Position numbers and translations under genes: made by a program. Below, in pieces: positions 37,517-45,594 of a stretch of DNA of 64,000 nt (positions are counted from its first letter, which is position 1; the number at the start of each line of letters is the position of its first letter). The stretch comes from Devosia sp. (lineage in GTDB: Bacteria > Pseudomonadota > Alphaproteobacteria > Rhizobiales > Devosiaceae). The notes below the pieces were generated by a model. It was not told the DNA's origin and ran no database searches. It saw only the letters and a list, made by a program, of their open reading frames with translations. The stretch is from positions 1-64,000 of the forward strand of contig NZ_JAQGJV010000015.1 in assembly GCF_028290435.1 (NCBI RefSeq), written 5' to 3'.

Positions 37517-37840
37517 GTGAGCTTGTATTCCAATGTTCGAAGGTTGGCGGCGTCATACAGAAAATCTGACGGTTACGCAATGTGACTGTCGCGGGGCTGG
37601 CGTGTGCGCAGCGGTGAACACGCAGGGTTGAAAGCCGGGATCGGTGAACAGTGTGATCGTTACTGTGCAGGTTATGGGTTGCAATGGACTGAGCTAGTGG
37701 GGAAGATATTCGAGCGTCAGTTGAGGTGGCGCCGTCATATCCGCAGCAGCTCATCGAAGATGAACTGCTTCAACTGAGCCGCGCTTCCGAACCGGAAAAC
37801 CGCTTCGCACTTTTCCTGGAAACGCTTAAGGAGTCCACCA
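37517..37840. other. 324-base gap between rimO and the DoxX gene
   Basis: Divergent promoter region for rimO (minus) and doxX (plus). I see no repeat or RNA gene. AAGGAG at 37827-37832 is the ribosome-binding site of the DoxX gene. Confidence 0.4.
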
Positions 37841-38218
37841 ATGTTCGATCGTCTCTCCGTTTACGCGCCGCAGGCCCTCGCGGTGCTCCGCATCGTGGCT
37901 GCAATCCTGTTCATCCTGCATGGCACGCAAAAGCTTATCGGCTTTCCCGCAGCGGAATTCTCCCCGCCGCTGATGAGCCTGTTCGGTCTGGCCGGCCTTA
38001 TCGAGATCGTCGGCGGCCTGCTGATCCTCGTCGGCTTCTTCACGCGCCCCGCCGCCTTCATCGCCGCCGGCGAAATGGCCGTTGCCTATTGGATGGCGCA
38101 TGCTCCCAACAGCGTGTTCCCGTCCAACAATGGCGGCGATGCGGCGATCCTGTTCTGCTTCGTGTTCCTGTACCTGGTGTTTGCAGGGCCGGGCGCGTGG
38201 AGCGTCAACAAGAAGTAG
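37841..38218 (+). CDS. DoxX-family membrane protein
   Basis: Four-helix integral membrane protein of 125 residues. FILHGTQKLIGFPA, GLIEIVGGLLILVGFFTRPAAF and PSNNGGDAAILFCFVFLYLVF (quoted in part) are the usual DoxX sequence features. Family members are linked to redox or thiol stress functions in some bacteria; the role here is unknown. Strong AAGGAG site upstream and a strong terminator downstream indicate a single-gene unit. Confidence 0.88.
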   Translation: MFDRLSVYAPQALAVLRIVAAILFILHGTQKLIGFPAAEFSPPLMSLFGLAGLIEIVGGLLILVGFFTRPAAFIAAGEMAVAYWMAHAPNSVFPSNNGGDAAILFCFVFLYLVFAGPGAWSVNKK

Positions 38219-38244
38219 GGTCTTTTTGGCCTGAAGATGAAGAA

Positions 38245-38276
38245 GCCGCCGCGATTGAGTTCGCGGCGGCTTTTTT
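38245..38276 (+). terminator. Rho-independent terminator after the DoxX gene
   Basis: GCCGCCGCGA, loop, TCGCGGCGGC, followed by TTTTTT at 38271-38276. Confidence 0.9.
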
Positions 38277-38289
38277 ACGGCATCTACCG

Positions 38290-38371
38290 GGCTTCCGCGG
38301 ACTTAATCCGCGGGCCGTTCGCCGCTTGGGCCGTAGTGAGAGCGGCCCGCGGGGTCAAGCCACCGGGAAGG
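38290..38371. repeat. Palindromic element family A, copy 2
   Basis: CTTCCGCGGACTTAATCCGC pairs imperfectly with GCGGGGTCAAGCCACCGGGAAG. The loop end TGAGAGCGGCCCGCGGG matches copy 3 (58.9 kb). More degenerate than copy 1 at 16.9 kb. Confidence 0.65.
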
Positions 38372-38425
38372 ATCGAGTGGGGGAGGGATCAACGCAAAGG
38401 AGAGGAGGTTTCGCCTTCGCGAACT

Positions 38426-38971
38426 CTAAGTCCTTGGTGTCGGCGTGCGCTTTGCGGTGCGTTTGGGCTTGAACACTTCGCCGGGCTCGGTCGCGGGAGC
38501 GCGCAGGGGCGGCGTGCCCGGTGGGGTAGCCGGCGTCGTCTGCGGGTAATAGGGGCCGGGTTCGGTTGCCGGGGTGATGTATTCGTCGGCCTCGGCGTAG
38601 TCGCGGTCTTCGCCTTCTTCGGCCAGGTCGCGAATGGCGTCGCGCACTTCATCGAGCAGCGAGGCCGAGTAGCGCGAGCGGTTGACGCTGTCGCTGCTGG
38701 ATTCGTGGGCCTTGAAATAGACCAGCAAGGCCTCGCAGCCGATGCGCAGGAGAATCCACGACAGGAGGCTGAAGACGGCAATTTCGAGCAGGCCCCAAAG
38801 GCCATTGCCGAAGCCGGAGCCGAAGGTGAAGAACAGATGGCCAATGGCCCAGAGCAGGATGGCGCAGAGGCCGAGCGCGTAGAGGATCGGCACCAGGCGC
38901 GGTGACAAGATGGAGTCGAGCTTGAACAGCGTTTGTCTCGTAAACAGGCGCTTGAGGTCATCCAGGGTCAT
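38426..38971 (-). CDS. DUF4282-type two-helix membrane protein with proline-rich tail
   Basis: Start chosen at 38971 (MTLDDLKRLFTRQTLFK) because GGAGA lies at good spacing; the ORF track uses an upstream GTG at 38983. The product is 181 residues: two hydrophobic helices (about 24-48 and 55-80) with the FKLDSILSPRLVPILYALG start typical of DUF4282, then an acidic region and a Thr/Pro-rich tail ending in basic residues. Function unknown. Confidence 0.72.
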   Translation of the reverse strand: MTLDDLKRLFTRQTLFKLDSILSPRLVPILYALGLCAILLWAIGHLFFTFGSGFGNGLWGLLEIAVFSLLSWILLRIGCEALLVYFKAHESSSDSVNRSRYSASLLDEVRDAIRDLAEEGEDRDYAEADEYITPATEPGPYYPQTTPATPPGTPPLRAPATEPGEVFKPKRTAKRTPTPRT

Positions 38972-39036
38972 TTCGGTCTCCACGATTCAGGCCGGTTTCG
39001 CCATGTCTGCACTATTTGGGGCGGCGCTGGCAAATC

Positions 39037-39777
39037 TCACGCGCTTGGCAGCTCTGCTGAGACGGCAATAGTTGGCCCAAACTGCGCCTCAAAGGTCTGG
39101 CGGAGGACCGAATCGACTTCGGGCAGGGAGACGAGATGGCCGAGGTCCTCGAAGCTGGTGACGCCCTGGTCGGCGATTCCGCAGGGGACGATGCCGTCGT
39201 AATGGCTCAGGTCCGGCGAGACGTTGAGCGAAATGCCGTGGAAAGTCACCCATTTGGAGACGCGCACGCCAATGGCGGCGATCTTGTCCTCACGGCCGAT
39301 GCCTTTGTCGGGGCGCGCAACCCAGACGCCGACGCGGCCGGGGCGGCGTTCGGCGCGGATGTTGAAGGCGGCCATGGTGTCGATGACCCATTGTTCCAGG
39401 GACTGCACCAAAGCGCGGATGTCGCGGCCGCGCTCGCGCAGGTCGAGCATGATGTAGGCCACGCGCTGGCCGGGGCCGTGATAGGTGTACTGGCCGCCAC
39501 GGCCCGCATCATAGACCGGGAAGCGGTCGGACAGCAGGTCATCGGCGTGGGCCGAGGTGCCGGCGGTGTAAAGCGGGGGGTGTTCGAGCAGCCAGACGGC
39601 CTCGGCCGCCTCGCCGGCCGCGATGGCGGCGGCGCGGGCGCGCATGGCGTCGAGCGCCTGGGGGTAGGGCACGGGCGTGGCGGAAATGATCCACTCGACC
39701 GGTTTGGCATCGGCCCGCAGCATTTTATGAGCAGGGGGCTCGATGTCGGATCGCGGCATTAACACTTTGATAACCAT
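39037..39777 (-). CDS. lipB: Octanoyltransferase LipB
   Basis: Transfers octanoyl from acyl-carrier protein to lipoyl domains. The product is 246 residues from 39777, with MPRSDIE at 39759 as an alternative start; neither has a strong ribosome-binding site. Motifs: [30 protein letters not shown], the catalytic lysine in [17 protein letters not shown] and [11 protein letters not shown] with the catalytic cysteine. Divergent from the FliN-like gene. Confidence 0.95.
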   Translation of the reverse strand: MVIKVLMPRSDIEPPAHKMLRADAKPVEWIISATPVPYPQALDAMRARAAAIAAGEAAEAVWLLEHPPLYTAGTSAHADDLLSDRFPVYDAGRGGQYTYHGPGQRVAYIMLDLRERGRDIRALVQSLEQWVIDTMAAFNIRAERRPGRVGVWVARPDKGIGREDKIAAIGVRVSKWVTFHGISLNVSPDLSHYDGIVPCGIADQGVTSFEDLGHLVSLPEVDSVLRQTFEAQFGPTIAVSAELPSA

Positions 39778-39896
39778 AGTTGCCAGAAGATTACCCGGAG
39801 AGATTCCGCCCGAGAGTCACGGTGCAGCTTAGCTGAAGCGGCCCTGAATTTCGACAGCGCCAGGTGGCGCGCCGGACAAAGGTTCGAGACATATCT

Positions 39897-40130
39897 ATGA
39901 GCACTCTGGACAATATTGAAGTGGACATCACCGTCGAGCTCGGCGCGACGACGATGCCGGTGCATCATCTGCTGCGCATGGGCCGCGGTGCGGTGATCGA
40001 GCTGGACACAACCGAGAACGACCCGCTGCGGATTTATGCGAACAATACGCTGGTCGCGCATGGCGAAGTGCGCGTGGATGAGGGGCGGTTGCGGGTTCTC
40101 ATCTCCGAAAAAGTCTACCGCCGCGGCTAG
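39897..40130 (+). CDS. Short FliN/SpoA-domain protein
   Basis: A 77-residue single SpoA (surface presentation of antigens) domain like the C-terminus of flagellar switch FliN: VDITVELGATTMPVHHLLRM, GRGAVIELDTTENDPLRIYAN and GEVRVDEGRLRVLI. Start at ATG 39897 (MSTLDNIEVD); the ORF-track start at 39864 lacks support. FliN proteins usually have an extra N-terminal part, so this is a minimal form. No other flagellar gene is in the window. It could still be the genome's only FliN. Confidence 0.78.
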   Translation: MSTLDNIEVDITVELGATTMPVHHLLRMGRGAVIELDTTENDPLRIYANNTLVAHGEVRVDEGRLRVLISEKVYRRG

Positions 40131-40271
40131 GCACATCGATCTTTGGGGGATGCCGGTCTGCAAATGCCGGTCGTCTGCGCTTCCGGTGCTCACGTACCCG
40201 AACGTACGTTCCGCTCCGGTTCTCGACGACCAGCATTTTCGACTCGGCCTGCCCCAAAGCTCGACGCGCCT
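40129..40271. repeat. Palindromic element family B, copy 2
   Basis: Core CCGGTGCTCACGTACCCGAACGTACGTTCCGCTCCGG (quoted in part: GGTGCTCACGTAC). Outer arms AGGCACATCGATCTTTGGGG (40129-40148) and CCCCAAAGCTCGACGCGCCT (40252-40271) are complementary with few mismatches. Inner arms AAATGCCGGTCGTC and GACGACCAGCATTT also pair. It starts at the stop codon of the FliN-like gene. Confidence 0.85.
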
Positions 40272-40403
40272 GGTGCTGACTGGGACATCCACAATTCTCT
40301 TACGCACTATCTCATCTTAGGCAATTTAACCGCTTGAGGTTACGGATGAGCTTTGCTACATGCCCATCACGCTTCGCCGCAGGGGGAAGCTCTACCATGG
40401 CGT

Positions 40404-40488
40404 GCGGTCGTGGCGGAATTGGTAGACGCGCAGCGTTGAGGTCGCTGTATCGCAAGATGTGGAAGTTCGAGTCTTCTCGACCGCACCA
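40404..40488 (+). tRNA. tRNA-Leu (GAG anticodon)
   Basis: Acceptor stem GCGGTCG (40404-40410) pairs with CGACCGC (40478-40484), followed by A and an encoded CCA. The D-loop region TGGCGGAATTGGTAGACGCG is typical for leucine. Anticodon stem CAGCG/CGCTG encloses loop TTGAGGT, giving anticodon GAG. A long class-II variable arm and the TTCGAGT T-loop follow. 85 nucleotides. Confidence 0.93.
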
Positions 40489-40515
40489 GTCGCCTTCGAA
40501 AGCGACACGAAAACA

Positions 40516-40540
40516 AGCCACCCCTTGGGGTGGCTTTTTT
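40516..40540 (+). terminator. Rho-independent terminator after tRNA-Leu
   Basis: AGCCACCCC, loop TT, GGGGTGGCT, then a run of T residues to 40540. Confidence 0.88.
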
Positions 40541-40649
40541 GTTTCCGGAACTCCAATAGCTTTCATTGGTTTTTTGATGGCCAGGTCACGCGCCGGTGCG
40601 TTGACCACTCACGGAAAACATGATCATCCAAATCTGCTTTAGGAGAACT

Positions 40650-41087
40650 ATGATGCATATTGGACGGATAATTTTTGGCGCGGCCCTGCTGTTCTCATCG
40701 TCGGCGATGGCGGCGGACTATCAGGTGCAGATGCTCAACAAGGGCAGCGACGATGCCAGGATGGTTTTCGAACCCGCGCTGACCACGATCGTGCCCGGCG
40801 ATACGGTGACCTTTGTTGCAACGGACAAGGGGCACAATGCAGAGACAATCCCGGGCATGCTTCCCGATGGCGCCGAGCCTTTCAAGGGCGCTTCGGGCAA
40901 GGACGTCACGGTGACGTTCACGGTTCCCGGCGCCTACGGAATCAAGTGCCTGCCGCATTTTGGCATGGGCATGGTGGCTTTGGTGGTTGTGGGCGATGCG
41001 CCGGCCAACCTCGATGCCGTCAAGGCCGTCAAGGTGCCACCCAAGGCGGCTGAGCGATTCGAAGCGCTGTACCCCCAGATCAAGTAA
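40650..41087 (+). CDS. Pseudoazurin (periplasmic blue copper protein)
   Basis: Type I copper electron carrier, often donor to nitrite or nitrous oxide reductase. The start is ATG 40650 or 40653 behind AGGAG. The signal peptide ends at SSAMA. Mature protein starts [11 protein letters not shown]. Copper ligands are H62 (KGHNAE), C100, H103 and a methionine in [11 protein letters not shown]. 145 residues with signal. No denitrification gene lies nearby, so the redox partner is unknown. Confidence 0.93.
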   Translation: MMHIGRIIFGAALLFSSSAMAADYQVQMLNKGSDDARMVFEPALTTIVPGDTVTFVATDKGHNAETIPGMLPDGAEPFKGASGKDVTVTFTVPGAYGIKCLPHFGMGMVALVVVGDAPANLDAVKAVKVPPKAAERFEALYPQIK

Positions 41088-41112
41088 GCAGCTCTACTTT
41101 CAGGACGATGCA

Positions 41113-41146
41113 CAAGGCCACTCTTCGGGGTGGCCTTTGTTTTTTG
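41113..41146 (+). terminator. Rho-independent terminator after pseudoazurin gene
   Basis: AAGGCCAC, eight-base loop, GTGGCCTT, then TGTTTTTT. Confidence 0.82.
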
Positions 41147-41202
41147 CTTAACCGTCGGCGCAGCTATGCGACGCCCGCATGACAGACGACGTATGGGTGC
41201 AA

Positions 41203-41230
41203 TTGACTTACTAAGTGTACTTATTATATG
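41203..41230 (+). promoter_or_regulatory. marR-emrAB promoter with palindromic operator
   Basis: TTGACT (41203-41208), 16 bases, TATATG (41225-41230). The spacer holds TAAGTGTACTTA (41212-41223), an inverted repeat apart from its two central bases. The position between the -35 and -10 elements suits autorepression by the MarR protein encoded directly downstream. The predicted transcription start falls at or next to the ATG at 41238. Confidence 0.65.
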
Positions 41231-41237
41231 TGCGACT

Positions 41238-41738
41238 ATGGATCAGCAAGATACTCAGACACTGGATTGCAAACCCACGAGCGGCATCGCCGACGTGGCG
41301 CCGATCAGCAAACTGATTTTCTCGGTGACCAAGCAGATGCGCCGGGTTTTCGAGCAGCAGGCGCGGTTGCAGGACATGACGCTGCCGCAGTGGCGGGCGC
41401 TGGGGCAATTGGTGCAATCGAACGGGCTCTCGCAGGCGGCTCTGTCCGCGCTGATCGAGACCGATCAGATGACCACCAGCAAGATATTGCGACTGCTGGA
41501 GACGCGCGGGCTGATCGAGCGGCTGCCGGACCCGGCCGATAGCCGGGCCAAGATCGTGCGGGCGACGCCGCCGGTTACGGCCATGGTTGAGGCGATGAAG
41601 GCTGTGGCGGGCGAGCTGCACGAGACGATGCTCGAAGGCATTTCGGAGGCGGACAGGCAAGTTTTGGTCCGCTCCCTCAACAAGATTTTCGACAATTTGA
41701 CCAGTCAGAGCGACCGGCAAAAGGACGCAGACAAATGA
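41238..41738 (+). CDS. MarR-family transcriptional regulator
   Basis: Winged-helix dimeric repressor, probably of the efflux operon it heads. Start at ATG 41238 (MDQQDTQTLDC), giving 166 residues; the ORF-track start at 41130 would include the promoter. DMTLPQWRALGQLVQSNGLSQ and the recognition helix region TDQMTTSKILRLLETRGLIERLPDPADSRAK (quoted in part) form the MarR signature. Its stop overlaps the emrA-like start (ATGA). Confidence 0.9.
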   Translation: MDQQDTQTLDCKPTSGIADVAPISKLIFSVTKQMRRVFEQQARLQDMTLPQWRALGQLVQSNGLSQAALSALIETDQMTTSKILRLLETRGLIERLPDPADSRAKIVRATPPVTAMVEAMKAVAGELHETMLEGISEADRQVLVRSLNKIFDNLTSQSDRQKDADK

Positions 41739-42877
41739 ACGCTCCCATGAAGAAGAATGCCGAAGCCGATGCCACGCCGGTGGCTGCCCCAAAGCCCGTA
41801 ACGGCAGTGCCGCCGGCGCCGGAAGCGGTGGAGGCTGTCGCCCCGCCCAAGAAGAAGGGCAGGCTTCGCCGCAATCTGCTGATGTTCGGCCTGCCGCTGG
41901 TGCTGGCCGGGGGCGGCGCGTATTTTTACCTGAATGGCGGGCGTTTCGTGGACACCGACAACGCCTATGTGCAGCAGGTCAAGGTGTCGCTGTCGGCCGA
42001 CGTCGCCGGGCGCGTAACCGAAGTGGACGTGGCGGAGAATCAGGAGGTCGCGGCCGGCGACGTGCTGTTCAAGATCGATCCCGAACCCTATCGCATCGCC
42101 ATGGACCAGGCCGAAGCGGCGCTGGCATCGGCGCGCGTCAATGTCGAGCAATTGCGCGTGGCCTATGGCACTGCGCAGGCTAAGCTGACGGCAGCGCAGC
42201 GGACGCTCGATCTGCGGCAGGGTGAGTTCGATCGCCAGCAGACTTCGGTCAATACGGGCGTGTCGGCGACGGCGAGCCTGGATGCCGTGAAGCTGTCGCT
42301 GCAGGACGCCAAGTCCGATGTGGCGCTGGCGGAGCAAGACCTGGCGGGCACGGTGGCGGCACTGGCCGGCGATCCAAATATCCAGACTGATATGCACCCT
42401 GCGGTGCGGACTGCTATCGCAGCGCGCGAAAGCGCGGCGCGCGACCTGGCCAAGACCACGGTCGTCGCTCCGGCGGCTGGCGTGATCAGCCAGATGGCCA
42501 GCCTCAATATCGGGCAATTCGTTTCCACCGGCACGACGATCGCCAGCCTGATCAAATCGACCGACACCTGGATCGAAGCCAACTTCAAGGAAACCCAACT
42601 GGATGGCCTGAAGCTTGGCCAGCCGGTCGAAGTGAGTGTTGATGCCTATCCGGGGCTGAAGCTGCATGGCGCGGTGGACAGCATCGGGGCGGCGACGGGG
42701 TCGCAGTTCGCGCTGATCCCGGCGCAGAATGCCACGGGCAACTGGGTTAAGGTGACCCAACGCATCACGGTGCGGGTCAAGCTGGACGACCAGAAGGACG
42801 CCGATCTGCTGCGCGCCGGCATGAGCGCCGTCGTGGCGGTCGATACGGGCAAAACCGTGCTGGACAAGCTGCTCTAA
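41735..42877 (+). CDS. emrA: HlyD/EmrA-family membrane fusion protein
   Basis: Periplasmic adaptor of a tripartite multidrug efflux pump. The product is 380 residues: a cytoplasmic N-terminus rich in Ala/Pro, one transmembrane helix (about 50-68, LLMFGLPLVLAGGGAYFYL), a biotinyl-lipoyl half-motif (VDTDNAYVQQVKVSLSADVAGRV, quoted in part), a coiled-coil hairpin (about 110-215), and the second half-motif VVAPAAGVISQMASLNIGQFV (in part). Coupled to marR upstream and followed by the emrB gene. Confidence 0.93.
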   Translation: MNAPMKKNAEADATPVAAPKPVTAVPPAPEAVEAVAPPKKKGRLRRNLLMFGLPLVLAGGGAYFYLNGGRFVDTDNAYVQQVKVSLSADVAGRVTEVDVAENQEVAAGDVLFKIDPEPYRIAMDQAEAALASARVNVEQLRVAYGTAQAKLTAAQRTLDLRQGEFDRQQTSVNTGVSATASLDAVKLSLQDAKSDVALAEQDLAGTVAALAGDPNIQTDMHPAVRTAIAARESAARDLAKTTVVAPAAGVISQMASLNIGQFVSTGTTIASLIKSTDTWIEANFKETQLDGLKLGQPVEVSVDAYPGLKLHGAVDSIGAATGSQFALIPAQNATGNWVKVTQRITVRVKLDDQKDADLLRAGMSAVVAVDTGKTVLDKLL

Positions 42878-42909
42878 AGCTCAAAGCGCCTTAATTCCTG
42901 ATGATTGCG

Positions 42910-42927
42910 CCGGCCCGTGTGGGCCGG
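42910..42927 (+). repeat. Hairpin between emrA- and emrB-like genes
   Basis: CCGGCCC, loop GTGT, GGGCCGG, followed by TGCTTGATTTT. It could cause partial termination and so lower emrB relative to emrA, or protect the upstream mRNA. Confidence 0.5.
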
Positions 42928-42975
42928 TGCTTGATTTTGCACGTGCTCTGAAACAGAGCGGAAAGCCGCATAAAA

Positions 42976-44517
42976 ATGGCGCAACAGATACCCGACTCGC
43001 TGCCCACAGTGGTGGTGAAGAACAAGGGCTTGCTGACGGCCGCGATCATGGTTGCGGTCATCATGCAGGTGCTCGACACCACGATCGCCAATGTGGCGCT
43101 GCCGCATATGCGCGCCAGCCTGGGTGCGTCCCAGGATGAGATCAACTGGGTGTTGACGTCCTACATCGTGGCGGCAGCCATCGCCACGCCGCTGACCGGC
43201 TGGGTTTCCGACCGGCTGGGCCGGCGCAACCTGCTGCTGATCGCCATTGTGGGCTTTACCGGCGCCTCGTTGCTGTGTGGCGTCGCCAGCAACCTCGTGC
43301 AGATGGTGCTGTTCAGGGTGGTTCAGGGCGTCTGTGGCGCGTTCCTCGTGCCGCTGGCGCAGGCGACGATGATGGATATCAATCCGCGCGAAAAGCTGGG
43401 CCAGTCGATGGCGCTGTTCGGCGCCGGCATCATGTTCGGGCCGATCATCGGGCCGACTCTGGGTGGTTGGCTGACCGAGACGTTCAACTGGCGCGCGGTG
43501 TTTCTGGTGAACCTGCCGGTCGGCGCGCTGGCGTTCTTCATGCTGTTCGGGCTGATGCCCAATACCGTGATCAAGATCCGGCGCTTCGATTTCTTCGGCT
43601 TCGGCATGCTGGCGCTGGCCGTGGCTTCGACGCAGATGCTGCTCGATCGCGGGCAGGGCGTCGACTGGTTCAACTCGATCGAAATCTGGACCTATCTGCT
43701 GCTGGCCATCTCGGGGTTGTGGGTGTTCGTCACCCACTGCATGACGGCCGAGAACCCGTTTATCGACCTGGCGATGTTCAAGGATCGGAACCTCGTCATG
43801 GGTCTGATCCTGATCTTTGCCACGGGCATCACGCTGTTCTCGGGCCTGGCGCTATTGCCGCCGATGCTGCAGAACCTGATGGGATTCCCGGTGATCGAAA
43901 CCGGTATCCTGATGGGGCCGCGCGGTATTGGCACCATGGTGTCGATGATCGTGGTGGGCCGGCTAGTGGCCAAGGTCGATCCGCGCATCCTGATCATCGG
44001 CGGTACTCTGCTGATGGGGTATTCGCTCTACATGATGACCCAGTTCGACATTGTCATGGGCAGCGGACCGATCCTGATATCAGGGCTGATCCAAGGCGTG
44101 GGGATGGGCTTTGTGTTCGTGCCGCTAAACTCGCTGGCGTTTGCCACTATCGGGGCCAAGTACCGCGTCGATGCGACGGCGATGTTTAGCCTGGTTCGTA
44201 ACGTGGGGCAGGGCGTCGGCATCTCGATCGTCACGACCGTATTGGCGCAGATGCAGATGGTGAACTACAGCGAGCTGACGGCGCGAATTACGCTGGATTC
44301 AGCACCGCTGCGGGACTTTGCGGCGGCTCATGGCGGGTTCGGCAATGTCGTCGGCACGCTCAACGGCATGATCAGCCAGCAGGCCGCGATGCTGGGCTTC
44401 CTCGACGATTTCAAGCTGATGATGATCGTGACGCTGGTGTCGATGCCGATCGTGTTCCTGTTGCGACCTGCGAAGGGTCCGGTGAAGGTTGATCCGGCCC
44501 ATGCGATGGCCGACTAG
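42976..44517 (+). CDS. emrB: DHA2-family multidrug exporter EmrB
   Basis: Fourteen-helix proton-driven drug exporter, 513 residues. The first helix has MQVLDTTIANVALPHM, motif A is GWVSDRLGRRNLLL, and motif C lies around FGAGIMFGPIIGPTLGGWL. It works with the EmrA-like adaptor encoded upstream and an outer-membrane channel not present in the window. Regulation by the MarR protein of the same operon is likely. Confidence 0.94.
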   Translation: MAQQIPDSLPTVVVKNKGLLTAAIMVAVIMQVLDTTIANVALPHMRASLGASQDEINWVLTSYIVAAAIATPLTGWVSDRLGRRNLLLIAIVGFTGASLLCGVASNLVQMVLFRVVQGVCGAFLVPLAQATMMDINPREKLGQSMALFGAGIMFGPIIGPTLGGWLTETFNWRAVFLVNLPVGALAFFMLFGLMPNTVIKIRRFDFFGFGMLALAVASTQMLLDRGQGVDWFNSIEIWTYLLLAISGLWVFVTHCMTAENPFIDLAMFKDRNLVMGLILIFATGITLFSGLALLPPMLQNLMGFPVIETGILMGPRGIGTMVSMIVVGRLVAKVDPRILIIGGTLLMGYSLYMMTQFDIVMGSGPILISGLIQGVGMGFVFVPLNSLAFATIGAKYRVDATAMFSLVRNVGQGVGISIVTTVLAQMQMVNYSELTARITLDSAPLRDFAAAHGGFGNVVGTLNGMISQQAAMLGFLDDFKLMMIVTLVSMPIVFLLRPAKGPVKVDPAHAMAD

Positions 44518-44520
44518 ACA

Positions 44521-44556
44521 AAGAAAAAGGCCGCCCCGAAGGGCGGCCTTTTGTTT
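44521..44556. terminator. Bidirectional terminator between emrB and a lipoprotein gene
   Basis: AAGGCCGCCC, loop CGAA, GGGCGGCCTT, with TTTTG on the plus strand and an A-run (AAAGAAAAA) just before it, which reads as a T-run on the minus strand. It serves both convergent genes. Confidence 0.88.
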
Positions 44557-44559
44557 GGC

Positions 44560-44802
44560 TTATGGCGCGGCTGGCGCCGGGGCCATTGTATCGGCCGGTG
44601 CGGGGGCCATCGTATCGGCGGGAGCCGGAGTGGTGGTTGCCGGAGCTGGCGTTGCTGGCGCCGGAGTGGCTGGTGCCGGGGTGGTAACAGGCGCCGTGGT
44701 TTCGGCTGCCGGGGGCGTTGCATTCTTCGGTGCGTCGCCGCCACAAGCGGCCAGGGTCAGGGCAAGCGCGAAAGCAGCCGGAACGAGCAGGAATTTGGAC
44801 AT
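44560..44802 (-). CDS. Small Pro/Ala/Thr-rich lipoprotein
   Basis: 80 residues. The signal peptide ends in lipobox LAAC (Cys20), so the mature protein is lipid-anchored. The rest is low complexity, built from units such as APATP and the duplicated ADTMAPAP, probably an extended spacer in the cell wall space. Function unknown; the start has an AAGGTG site. Confidence 0.78.
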   Translation of the reverse strand: MSKFLLVPAAFALALTLAACGGDAPKNATPPAAETTAPVTTPAPATPAPATPAPATTTPAPADTMAPAPADTMAPAPAAP

Positions 44803-45054
44803 TAGTCACCTTATGATTTGCTTTTGAATTTGTGTTCAAGCGCACGTGAACGTCGTGGCCTAATAAGGCAAAGATGCGACCATAATGGCGCCAGGTGCTG
44901 AATCGTTGCATAGCCGGACAAGATTGTTCCGAGCCACAGGGCGCGCGGGCCAATAATCGCCGGGCGGCTGACGCCGGAAAACCGGCAGGCGTTTTTGCCG
45001 ATTCTTGGCGGTTGCAGTGGGTTGCGGCGAATTGCCTGCCCTTTACCTTGATGT

Positions 45055-45423
45055 TCAGTCCGGCGCGCGCGTAGTGAGCGGGCGTTGTTGGGCCAAGGCT
45101 GTGGGCGCTTTAGAGCGCCAGGCGTCTTCCAGCCGCAGCGATAGTTCCTCGTCGGCGATGACGTCGAGACGGACCAGCACCGCTGGCCAGCCGACATAGT
45201 GGTCGGTTTCGAAATAGATCTCGGGGGAAATTTCCATCAGCAGCGTCTTCTGTTCCGCGGGGCAAAGCAGCACCAGCGTCTGCGCGTCCTTGAGGCGGCA
45301 GAACGACTTGCTGGCGACCTTGAGAGCAGGAGTGCCATAGCTGGTGGAGCGCGCCAGGCCGGGCAGGCCGCGGGCCTCGGCCAGGGCGACGATGCGGTTG
45401 AAGGCGGCGTCAAGATCGGTCAT
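45055..45423 (-). CDS. MmcQ/YjbR-family protein
   Basis: 122 residues from 45423 (MTDLDAAFNRIVALAE), chosen because AAGGAG lies just upstream; the ORF-track start at 45543 adds 40 Arg-rich codons. TSYGTPALKVASKSFCRLKD and YVGWPAVLVRLD are typical of this small fold, which is annotated as DNA-binding-like without an established function. Confidence 0.8.
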   Translation of the reverse strand: MTDLDAAFNRIVALAEARGLPGLARSTSYGTPALKVASKSFCRLKDAQTLVLLCPAEQKTLLMEISPEIYFETDHYVGWPAVLVRLDVIADEELSLRLEDAWRSKAPTALAQQRPLTTRAPD

Positions 45424-45594
45424 GCGATCAACTCCTTCTGCTGCGGCCACAATGCGCCGGCCGCGCCTTAAGATGCGACCTGTAAAAAATGATCGTGCGC
45501 GGACGGAAAGGCGCTGCCTGAGTCTGGCGCATCGGAACAGCATTGGCTATGGCTTGGAATGCCCCTGAAACCTGCGACACGCAAAGGGCTCCCA

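Noticed and set aside
44560-44802. Plus-strand Gly/Ala-rich ORF 44489-44827 as the real gene
   Set aside because: The minus strand has a signal peptide with lipobox LAAC and a ribosome-binding site, and the bidirectional terminator fits two convergent genes.
44974-44999. Terminator near the MmcQ-like gene
   Set aside because: GCCGG/CCGGC with TTTTT on the plus strand faces the wrong way for the minus-strand gene and has no plus-strand gene to serve.
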